Assembly (NCBI GenBank): GCA_012965065.1
Contig: DTSX01000025.1
Span: 1 to 7,068, forward strand
Length of the DNA stretch: 7,068 nt
Reading direction: 5' to 3'
From: Gammaproteobacteria bacterium
GTDB taxonomy: Bacteria > Pseudomonadota > Gammaproteobacteria > Steroidobacterales > UBA11654
Shown here one piece after another: positions 1 through 5,257 of this stretch (position 1 is the first letter of the stretch; every line of letters starts with the position of its first letter). A model generated the notes under the pieces. It had not been told where the DNA came from. It saw nothing but the letters and a program-made list of their open reading frames with translations, and ran no database searches. The translations under genes were made by a program, and so were the position numbers.

Positions 1-26
1 ATAGAATTGTATGATGATATCTTATT

Positions 27-55
27 TTGAACAACATAGACCTGTTTTATATTTT
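27..55 (+). promoter_or_regulatory. Possible sigma70-like promoter upstream of the SDR gene
   Basis: TTGAAC (27-32) resembles a -35 box. Two overlapping -10 candidates follow: TATATT at 48-53 (15-base spacing) and TATTTT at 50-55 (17-base spacing). The region is AT-rich, so matches of this quality arise by chance; this is the best candidate in the 101 bases before the gene, not a secure call. Confidence 0.3.
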
Positions 56-87
56 CAAAGATAATTTAGAATAGGGGCTAATAAACG

Positions 88-94
88 AAGAGGA
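88..94 (+). promoter_or_regulatory. Strong ribosome binding site of the SDR gene
   Basis: The bases AAGAGGA are followed by a 7-base spacer and the ATG at 102. This is the clearest Shine-Dalgarno in the window. It matters because it fixes the start upstream of the hydrophobic N-terminus, arguing that the export signal is really translated rather than being an artefact of an over-long reading frame. Confidence 0.75.
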
Positions 95-101
95 TTTTTC
101 T

Positions 102-950
102 ATGAAAAACATTATTTCTATAGCAAATATATTGGGAATTTTTGTAATTTCTTGCTGTTTTCAATGCCTAGTTTATGCTCAAATCCAAACCGAAACCAAT
201 ACACAATTGTTATTGGATTCTTCACAACCAACGGTTCTAATCACTGGTTCTAATCGCGGCATCGGCTTTGCATTTGTTCAACATTATTCCAAAAATGGCT
301 GGAATGTAATTGCAACTTGCAGAAACCCTAATAAAGCAGATGATTTGCAGTTATTGATGAAAAATTCTACAAATATTTTCATAGAAGAAATGGACGTGAC
401 AGACTTCGAGGAAATCAATACTTTGGCACAAAAATACCAAGGTTATCCGATTGATGTCTTAGTCAATAATGCTGGCATATTGGGTAACGTTCCAAAGCAA
501 TCTTTTGGTAACTTAGATTACGATCTGTTTCAGACAGTGATGGCAGTGAATGCATTCGGTCCATTGAAGGTTGCAGAAGCCTTTGCAGACAGTGTTGCGA
601 TTAGTAATCAGAAAAAGATTGTTACCATGACAAGTGGACTTGGCTCTTTTGCAATAATGGGAAATTTTGACCGCTTTTTCTTTTATAAAATGAGCAAATC
701 TGCAATCAACATGGGTGTTTTGACAATGAATGCAAGTTTGAAATCAAAAGGCATCATAGCCGCTTTAATTTCACCGGGAATGGTTGATACAAAATTGCTT
801 GATGAATCTGGTTACCAGGGAAGAAATAAGATTAGTCCCGAAGAGAGTGTTGCAGGTTTAGTAAAAATTATTGCTGAAATATCACTTGATACAATGAAAA
901 AAACAAGAGGCAGACCGACCAATTTTGATGAGGTGATACTACCTTGGTAA
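102..950 (+). CDS. Exported short-chain dehydrogenase/reductase (SDR), C-factor/sniffer-like; possible lipoprotein
   Basis: A 282-residue classical SDR, predicted to use NAD(P)H on a carbonyl or alcohol substrate that cannot be named. Visible motifs are the Rossmann cofactor loop TGSNRGIG (residues 48-55), D98 in DVT, NNAG (122-125), N150, S178 and catalytic Y195/K199 in YKMSK, followed by SPG (224-226). The NRGIG loop, the TCRNP segment (R74, often an NADPH-type residue) and the C-terminal LPW ending resemble the C-factor/sniffer group. Unusually, residues 1-26 form an export signal: K2, a hydrophobic stretch 4-16, then either a lipobox-like VISC (Cys18) or a signal peptidase I site after VYA (26). 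The start is well supported by a strong Shine-Dalgarno 7 bases upstream. Few positive charges follow the hydrophobic segment, so the enzyme domain should be periplasmic, which is odd for an SDR. It lies 17 bases before lgt and may share its transcript. Family assignment is firm; substrate and location are inference. Confidence 0.9.
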   Translation: MKNIISIANILGIFVISCCFQCLVYAQIQTETNTQLLLDSSQPTVLITGSNRGIGFAFVQHYSKNGWNVIATCRNPNKADDLQLLMKNSTNIFIEEMDVTDFEEINTLAQKYQGYPIDVLVNNAGILGNVPKQSFGNLDYDLFQTVMAVNAFGPLKVAEAFADSVAISNQKKIVTMTSGLGSFAIMGNFDRFFFYKMSKSAINMGVLTMNASLKSKGIIAALISPGMVDTKLLDESGYQGRNKISPEESVAGLVKIIAEISLDTMKKTRGRPTNFDEVILPW

Positions 951-967
951 TAGCGCTTTAATTCTGT

Positions 968-1753
968 ATGTTGATTTACCCTGAGATTGATCCAATAGCT
1001 ATAAGGATTGGCCCTTTAGCAGTCGCTTGGTATGGCTTGATGTATTTCACGGGCTTCATAGCTGCTTACTTCTTAGCCAAGAGCAGGGTTAAAAAACAGG
1101 GGTCACCAATAAATCAAAAACAAATCGATGACCTGATCTTTTATGCAGCAATTGGAGTTATTGTTGGCGGCCGACTGGGCTACATGATCTTTTATGATTT
1201 CTCCAACCTGGTTAATGATCCGCTTAGTTGGATAGTAAGATTGCCTCAATTGTGGAATGGCGGCATGTCATTTCATGGCGGGTTCATTGGCGTGTTATTG
1301 GCTATGTTATTCTTCGCCAGGAAAGTTCAGCAACGATTCATCACGATTATTGATTTTATTGCCCCATTGGTTCCAATAGGGCTGGGACTGGGAAGAATCG
1401 GAAATTTTATCAATGGCGAATTGTGGGGGAAGCCGACAGACTTCTTTTTAGGTTTCTTGTTTCAAGGAGTCGTGCGTCATCCCACCCAGCTTTACGAAGC
1501 TTTTTTTGAAGGATTGGTGTTGTTTATAATTCTCTGGTTGTTCACTGCCAAGCAAAGAATCACCGGTTATAGTTCAGCCGTTTTTTTAATTTTTTATGGA
1601 ATATCAAGAATATGCATAGAGTTTTTAAGACTGCCTGATGCACAAATTGGTTATCTTGCTTGGAATTGGTTAACACTTGGACAGATACTTTCCTTGCCAA
1701 TGTTATTGATCGGATGTTGGGTATTTTACAGTGCAAAAAGGGCTGACCTCTAG
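968..1753 (+). CDS. lgt: Phosphatidylglycerol:prolipoprotein diacylglyceryl transferase
   Basis: Inner-membrane enzyme that transfers diacylglycerol from phosphatidylglycerol to the lipobox cysteine of prolipoproteins, the first step of lipoprotein maturation. The 261-residue protein is a little shorter than E. coli Lgt (291). It has several hydrophobic membrane segments and the family hallmarks: WYGLMY near the N-terminus (Y22), NGGMSFHGG with H103, the signature GRIGNFINGELWG (142-154) with R143 and N146, HPTQLYEA (171-178), and SRICIEFLR (213-221) with R214 and E218, matching the essential Arg/Glu region of E. coli. The ATG lies 17 bases after the SDR stop and has no evident Shine-Dalgarno, so translation may be coupled to the upstream gene. 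The lgt-thyA order is common in Gammaproteobacteria. Confidence 0.97.
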   Translation: MLIYPEIDPIAIRIGPLAVAWYGLMYFTGFIAAYFLAKSRVKKQGSPINQKQIDDLIFYAAIGVIVGGRLGYMIFYDFSNLVNDPLSWIVRLPQLWNGGMSFHGGFIGVLLAMLFFARKVQQRFITIIDFIAPLVPIGLGLGRIGNFINGELWGKPTDFFLGFLFQGVVRHPTQLYEAFFEGLVLFIILWLFTAKQRITGYSSAVFLIFYGISRICIEFLRLPDAQIGYLAWNWLTLGQILSLPMLLIGCWVFYSAKRADL

Positions 1754-1770
1754 GCGCAAAACAGTATAAT
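1743..1770 (+). promoter_or_regulatory. Likely sigma70-type promoter for thyA
   Basis: A perfect TATAAT lies at 1765-1770, with CTGACC (1743-1748) as a partial -35 box (4 of 6 matches to TTGACA) after a 16-base spacer. The -35 element overlaps the last codons of lgt and the -10 lies in the lgt-thyA gap. Initiation would fall near 1776-1778 and give a leader of about 30 bases. This suggests thyA can be transcribed independently of lgt. Confidence 0.5.
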
Positions 1771-1796
1771 TAAAATTAGTAAAAAGAATTTTCCCC

Positions 1797-1800
1797 GGAG
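1797..1800 (+). promoter_or_regulatory. Ribosome binding site that sets the TTG start of thyA
   Basis: GGAG followed by an 8-base spacer precedes the TTG at 1809. No in-frame ATG lies nearby, and the resulting N-terminus (M-QQYLDLLQ) matches the usual ThyA start, so site and protein alignment agree on a TTG initiator. Confidence 0.7.
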
Positions 1801-1808
1801 ATATTTAA

Positions 1809-2642
1809 TTGCAACAATACTTAGATTTACTGCAGAATATTCTTGATAATGGTGAAGTAAAAGAAGATAGAACTGGCACTGGGACACACAGTATTTTTGG
1901 CCATCAAATGAGGTTTGATCTCAGTCAGGGTTTTCCCATTTTAACGACAAAAAAAATATTCTTTAAAGGGGTAGTCCATGAATTGTTGTGGTTTTTAAAC
2001 GGATCCACTAACAACAACGACCTAAAAAATAAAGGAGTTCATATTTGGGATGAATGGGAAACAGAAATCGGTGAACTGGGACCCATATATGGCTATCAAT
2101 GGCGATCTTGGCCAACAACCGATGGCGGACAAATAGATCAGATTGAGAAAGTTATTGATCAAATCAAGCACAATCCAGATTCTAGACGGATCATTGTCAG
2201 CGCTTGGAACGTTGCCGACCTCCCCGATGAAACTATTTCCCCTCAAGAAAATGTAGCAAACAAAAAAATGGCCTTGGCCCCCTGTCATGCTCTTTTTCAG
2301 TTCTTTGTCTCCAGGGGTAAATTGTCCTGCCAACTCTACCAAAGAAGCTGTGATACTTTTTTAGGCTTGGGGTTTAATATCGTATCCTACAGTCTACTAA
2401 CGAGCATGATCGCCCAACAGTGTGACCTGGAGATTGGTGAATTTATTTGGATTGGCGGAGATGTTCATTTGTATTTAAATCATTTTGAACAAGCACAAAA
2501 GCAGCTCTCGAGAGAGCCGTATCCACTGCCACAATTAACAATAAAAACCAAACCCGACTCAATTTTTAATTACCGTTTTGAAGATTTTGAATTGATCAAT
2601 TACCAATGTCACCCACATATTCCTGCTCCAATTTCGATATAG
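1809..2642 (+). CDS. thyA: Thymidylate synthase
   Basis: Cytoplasmic enzyme that methylates dUMP to dTMP using methylene-tetrahydrofolate, releasing dihydrofolate. The 277-residue protein shows R21 in DRTGTGT (dUMP phosphate loop), DPDSRRIIVSAWN-like segment with R126/R127, the catalytic cysteine C159 in APCHALFQF, QLYQRSCD (176-182), N190 in GFNI, and H220/Y222 in the GGDVHLYLNH segment that binds dUMP. The C-terminus ends PAPISI, the conserved closing tail. It is 13 residues longer than E. coli ThyA because of an insertion at about residues 139-151 between AWNVADL and KMALAPC; similar inserts occur in other gammaproteobacterial ThyA proteins. The start codon is TTG, chosen from the GGAG site and family alignment. 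Its last 47 bases overlap apaH on the other strand. Confidence 0.97.
   Translation: MQQYLDLLQNILDNGEVKEDRTGTGTHSIFGHQMRFDLSQGFPILTTKKIFFKGVVHELLWFLNGSTNNNDLKNKGVHIWDEWETEIGELGPIYGYQWRSWPTTDGGQIDQIEKVIDQIKHNPDSRRIIVSAWNVADLPDETISPQENVANKKMALAPCHALFQFFVSRGKLSCQLYQRSCDTFLGLGFNIVSYSLLTSMIAQQCDLEIGEFIWIGGDVHLYLNHFEQAQKQLSREPYPLPQLTIKTKPDSIFNYRFEDFELINYQCHPHIPAPISI
2504..2517 (-). terminator. Weak candidate hairpin for minus-strand transcription, inside thyA
   Basis: Read on the minus strand this is GCTCT-CTCG-AGAGC, a 5-base-pair stem with a 4-base loop, followed after three bases by TTTT. It lies about 80 bases beyond the apaH stop and could slow or end the operon transcript. The stem is short and the U-tract poor, and the bases also encode the conserved LSREP segment of ThyA, so it may be chance. 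Confidence 0.2.
2596..2642. other. Convergent 47-base overlap of thyA and apaH 3' ends
   Basis: thyA (plus) stops with TAG at 2640-2642, while apaH (minus) stops with TGA at 2596-2598. Both strands therefore encode protein here: the conserved ThyA tail on one strand, and the last 15 residues of ApaH on the other. No room exists for a conventional intergenic bidirectional terminator. Confidence 0.9.
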
Positions 2643-3468
2643 GACAGTAGTTGGCAGCAGCACTAACTGTTATGGGCTTTGTCGGGCGATCAATATCGAT
2701 GGATATGAGTTCTCCACCAAAAACACAACCACCATCAAGACAGGTAATATTTTTTTTTGAGTAAAACTTCAGATGTGACCAATGACCAAAAATAATCCGA
2801 TATTCTCGATTTTCTCGATTCTCCATTTCAAACCACGGGATTAATGTCAAATTCTGACTCTCCTCCGGATGATTTTTTTCAACAAAGTCCAATTCAATAT
2901 CTGGACTCACGTATCTCATCCGAGTTAGGCAGTTAATAATCATTCGATAACGGTCATAGCCACTCAGTTGTTCACTCCATCTCTTCGGCTTATCTCCATA
3001 CATCACTTTGAGAAAGCGTTCGGCACCATGCCCTCTTAAAAGTTCTTCAACCTCATTGGCATATTGTTGAGATTCAAGGAGATTCCAGTGAGGATGAAGT
3101 CCTGCGTGAACCAACACAGTTTGATAATTGTCATCAAAAAACAATAAAGGCAGGTGTCTTAACCACTCTATGAGATCAATTTTATCCCTTGATTCTAAAA
3201 TGGGCTGTAAACTGTTCTCTACGGATTTAGGATTACTTTTTGTCATCGCTTGAGCAATTAAGTGCAAATCGTGATTTCCCAGAACAGAAACAACGGACGA
3301 GCCCAAATTATGCAGATACCTCAGTACTTCCAAAGACTGAGGGCCCCTGTTGACCAGATCTCCTGTTAACCATAATTGGTCTGATCCGGGCTGGAAATCA
3401 AGCTTCTCAAGCAAAGTCCTGAATTCTGAAAAACAACCTTGGATATCCCCTACTGCGAAAATTGCCAT
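2596..3468 (-). CDS. apaH: Symmetrical bis(5'-nucleosyl)-tetraphosphatase (Ap4A hydrolase)
   Basis: Cytoplasmic phosphoesterase that cleaves Ap4A symmetrically to two ADP; in E. coli it also removes Np4 caps from RNA. The 290-residue protein (E. coli 280) carries the metallophosphatase motifs in order: GDIQG (7-11), GDLVNRGP (36-43), GNHD (64-67), HAG (121-123) and GHW (228-230). Starting at M-AIFAVGDIQGC gives the usual family N-terminus; an in-frame ATG 39 bases upstream (3507) would add 13 atypical residues and overlap ksgA by 38 bases, so it was not chosen. The gene starts one base after the ksgA stop (TAA-C-ATG) with no good Shine-Dalgarno, suggesting coupled translation. apaG, normally between ksgA and apaH, is missing. 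A short ENR-ENR-EYR repeat occurs at 216-224. The 3' end runs into thyA. Confidence 0.95.
   Translation of the reverse strand: MAIFAVGDIQGCFSEFRTLLEKLDFQPGSDQLWLTGDLVNRGPQSLEVLRYLHNLGSSVVSVLGNHDLHLIAQAMTKSNPKSVENSLQPILESRDKIDLIEWLRHLPLLFFDDNYQTVLVHAGLHPHWNLLESQQYANEVEELLRGHGAERFLKVMYGDKPKRWSEQLSGYDRYRMIINCLTRMRYVSPDIELDFVEKNHPEESQNLTLIPWFEMENRENREYRIIFGHWSHLKFYSKKNITCLDGGCVFGGELISIDIDRPTKPITVSAAANYCPISKLEQEYVGDIGN
2797..2823 (-). repeat. Three imperfect 9-base tandem units in apaH
   Basis: On the minus strand the units are GAGAATCGA, GAAAATCGA and GAATATCGG, encoding ENR-ENR-EYR at ApaH residues 216-224, just before the conserved IIFGHW motif. The pattern suggests a small in-frame duplication by replication slippage. 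Confidence 0.6.
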
Positions 3469-3469
3469 G

Positions 3470-4246
3470 TTAATCGGTAATGCTTCTGGACAAATTAATG
3501 TAATCATCCACGGTAAGATTCTCAGGTCTTTTTACTGGGTCGATGCCCAGTTTCTCAAAGTCATTTAATTCAAATAAGGTCTTGAGTGCGTTGCTGATTT
3601 TTTTACGCCTTTTGGAAAAGGCCAATTTAAGTACACAATTCAGCTGATTGGCCAAGTCATCCTTTAGAATACGATCAGGAATCAATCGAATCATTGTTGA
3701 GACCACCTTCGGTTTCGGGTAAAAGGAATTGGGTTTGACATCGAATAATTTTTTTATTTGGCATCGTGCTTGAATTGCAACAGACAACCGTCCGAATGTT
3801 TTTCTATTGGGTTGACTGCACATTCGGTCTGCAACTTCTTTCTGCAGCATAATATGTAAATCTTCCACTATTCCTGAGTAGTCAAGAAAATGAAACAGCA
3901 TGGGGGTTGAAAGATTGTAAGGTAGGTTGCCTACTAGCCTTAATTTTTGACCGTTTTTATACAGAGTTTTAAAATCAAATTTTAAAGCATCCATGCAATG
4001 GATATGCAATTTTGATGATTGCTCATGGATCGATAAGTTTTCAGCAAGGTCCTTATCAATTTCAATCACATCAAGAGCATCAATGTGACTTAGCATGGGA
4101 AAGGTTAATGCTCCTCTACCAGGGCCAATTTCAACAAAACAGTCCGTTTTTTGGGGATTAATGGAAAGGAGAATTTTTCGGATTATATTTTTATCAACCA
4201 GAAAATTTTGACCAAATCTTTTGCGAATTTTCCTACTGATGGGCAC
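3470..4246 (-). CDS. rsmA (ksgA): 16S rRNA dimethyladenosine transferase (A1518/A1519)
   Basis: Cytoplasmic methyltransferase that dimethylates the two adjacent adenosines in the 3'-terminal helix of 16S rRNA during late small-subunit assembly, using S-adenosylmethionine. The 258-residue protein (E. coli 273) shows the N-terminal RFGQNFL signature (10-16), SAM motif I EIGPGRGALT (39-48), the acidic E62 in VIEID, DA in MDALKF (85-90), the catalytic motif NLPYNLSTP (107-115), LQKEVADR (134-141), the FYPKPKV segment (175-181) and FSKRRKK (210-216). The start codon is GTG at 4246: no in-frame ATG lies upstream and the protein aligns from here. It overlaps the 3' end of pdxA by 14 bases, with only a weak AGG ten bases before the start, so translation is probably coupled to pdxA. 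Confidence 0.97.
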   Translation of the reverse strand: MPISRKIRKRFGQNFLVDKNIIRKILLSINPQKTDCFVEIGPGRGALTFPMLSHIDALDVIEIDKDLAENLSIHEQSSKLHIHCMDALKFDFKTLYKNGQKLRLVGNLPYNLSTPMLFHFLDYSGIVEDLHIMLQKEVADRMCSQPNRKTFGRLSVAIQARCQIKKLFDVKPNSFYPKPKVVSTMIRLIPDRILKDDLANQLNCVLKLAFSKRRKKISNALKTLFELNDFEKLGIDPVKRPENLTVDDYINLSRSITD

Positions 4247-5243
4247 TGTTTTGATGCCTGTGCATGTTTTTAGCTACCGAAATCGCATAATGCAAACTAT
4301 CAGCCACCGCGTCTCCGGTTCCGGCCTTGTCTAAGGCAACGCCATGATCCACCGAAGTTCTGATAATGGGGATGCCCAGGGTAACATTGGCTGATTGGTG
4401 GGGGTTACAGTATTTAAACAGAGGCAAGCCTTGGTCGTGGTACATAGCAATTACGATATCCAGTTGCAGAGCTTCAATTTGTAAAAATGCCGTGTCAGCA
4501 GCCAATGGACCCACTGCATTAATGCCATTTGATCGCATCTTCTTGATTGTCGGCAATATGGTTTCGGTTTCCTCGTTCCCCAGCAAACCATCTTCTCCCG
4601 CATGAGGATTCAAGCCCAACACCCCAATTTTTGCAGCTTCTATTCCAAAGAACTTAGCCATATCCTCGGTAATTGTTCTGCACAGACCGGTAAGGAGGTC
4701 GGTGGTGATTAATCCTGATATTTTTGACAAGGGCACGTGTGTGGTAGCCAAAGCCAATCGCATAGAATTTGATATAAAAGTCATTATTGATCTTTTGCTT
4801 TGGCAAATACCAGAAATGTGTTCAGTGTGGCCAAAAAATCCAATGCCGGATCGATTAATGATGTTTTTGTGCACCGGAGCGGTAATCAGGCCTTTAAATT
4901 CACCGGACAGACAACCCAAGGTTGCTTGCTCAATCATGTCTACCACATAACCACTATTTTCCTGATTCAGTAAACCCGGAATAACTTCTACTGCTGCGCT
5001 AAAATCTTTGATTATTAGAGAATTATCGGTCACTTGTGACAGCTTTAAACCAGGCTGATACGGAACAAAATTTACATTTAATCCAAGCATCTGCGCTCTT
5101 GCCATCAACAAGTCGATATTTGCACATACAACAAAGCTTTTGTGGTCGGCACGTTTTGCCAGAGATAGAACGATATCAGGACCTATTCCTGCAGGCTCAC
5201 CGGAAGTAACGACAAAAGGAATGATTTTCTCTGTCTCAATCAA
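4233..5243 (-). CDS. pdxA: 4-hydroxythreonine-4-phosphate dehydrogenase
   Basis: Cytoplasmic NAD-dependent, metal-requiring enzyme of the DXP-dependent pyridoxal 5'-phosphate pathway. It oxidises 4-phosphohydroxy-L-threonine to a product that decarboxylates to 3-amino-2-oxopropyl phosphate, the PdxJ substrate. The 336-residue protein (E. coli 329) has SGEPAGIGPD (14-23), TAPVHK (121-126), FGHTEH (137-142) with H139, and three metal-ligand histidines at 169 (THVPL), 214 (LNPHAGE) and 269 (YHDQG), in register with E. coli H166, H211 and H266. The C-terminal GTSVDHG-like segment (TSVDHGVALDKAGTG, 296-310) is also conserved. The start is TTG at 5243: an in-frame stop lies at 5280-5282 and the GEPAGIGPD motif comes 14 codons later, leaving no ATG option. 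No Shine-Dalgarno is visible, and surA stops 13 bases upstream. Confidence 0.96.
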   Translation of the reverse strand: MIETEKIIPFVVTSGEPAGIGPDIVLSLAKRADHKSFVVCANIDLLMARAQMLGLNVNFVPYQPGLKLSQVTDNSLIIKDFSAAVEVIPGLLNQENSGYVVDMIEQATLGCLSGEFKGLITAPVHKNIINRSGIGFFGHTEHISGICQSKRSIMTFISNSMRLALATTHVPLSKISGLITTDLLTGLCRTITEDMAKFFGIEAAKIGVLGLNPHAGEDGLLGNEETETILPTIKKMRSNGINAVGPLAADTAFLQIEALQLDIVIAMYHDQGLPLFKYCNPHQSANVTLGIPIIRTSVDHGVALDKAGTGDAVADSLHYAISVAKNMHRHQNSAHQ

Positions 5244-5247
5244 AAAT

Positions 5248-5257
5248 GTGCATGCAC
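5248..5257. repeat. 10-base perfect palindrome GTGCATGCAC in the surA-pdxA junction
   Basis: The inverted repeat begins on the last base of the surA stop and ends four bases before the pdxA TTG start on the minus strand. It contains an ATG that opens a 5-codon reading frame (5253 to 5236, M-H-I-F-D-stop) overlapping the pdxA start out of frame. It could be a protein site, a small RNA structure near the start, or chance. Confidence 0.4.

Noticed and set aside
207..215. Internal TTG start for the SDR that would remove the export signal
   Set aside because: No Shine-Dalgarno precedes these TTG codons, whereas the ATG at 102 has a strong one. It remains possible because this genome uses TTG starts elsewhere.
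2022..2342. Antisense open frame of 106 codons inside thyA
   Set aside because: It is a shadow of the well-supported thyA frame and shows no recognisable domain.
2644..2670. Inverted repeat ACAGT/ACTGT just past the thyA stop
   Set aside because: Only five base pairs with a long loop and no following T-run; it also lies within apaH codons.
2750..2758. T9 run downstream of thyA as an intrinsic terminator
   Set aside because: No GC-rich hairpin precedes it on the plus strand; it is explained by lysine/asparagine codons of apaH.
3469..3507. Longer apaH start at ATG 3507
   Set aside because: It adds 13 residues not typical of ApaH and overlaps ksgA by 38 bases, and has no better ribosome binding site; M-AIFAVGDIQG fits the family start.
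4251..4268. CATGCACA on the minus strand near the pdxA end, shared with the palindrome at the pdxA start
   Set aside because: An 8-base match without further symmetry is expected by chance in a window of this size.
4366..4950. Plus-strand open frames inside pdxA (4366-4605, 4702-4950)
   Set aside because: They lie opposite conserved PdxA motifs and have no domain or family resemblance.
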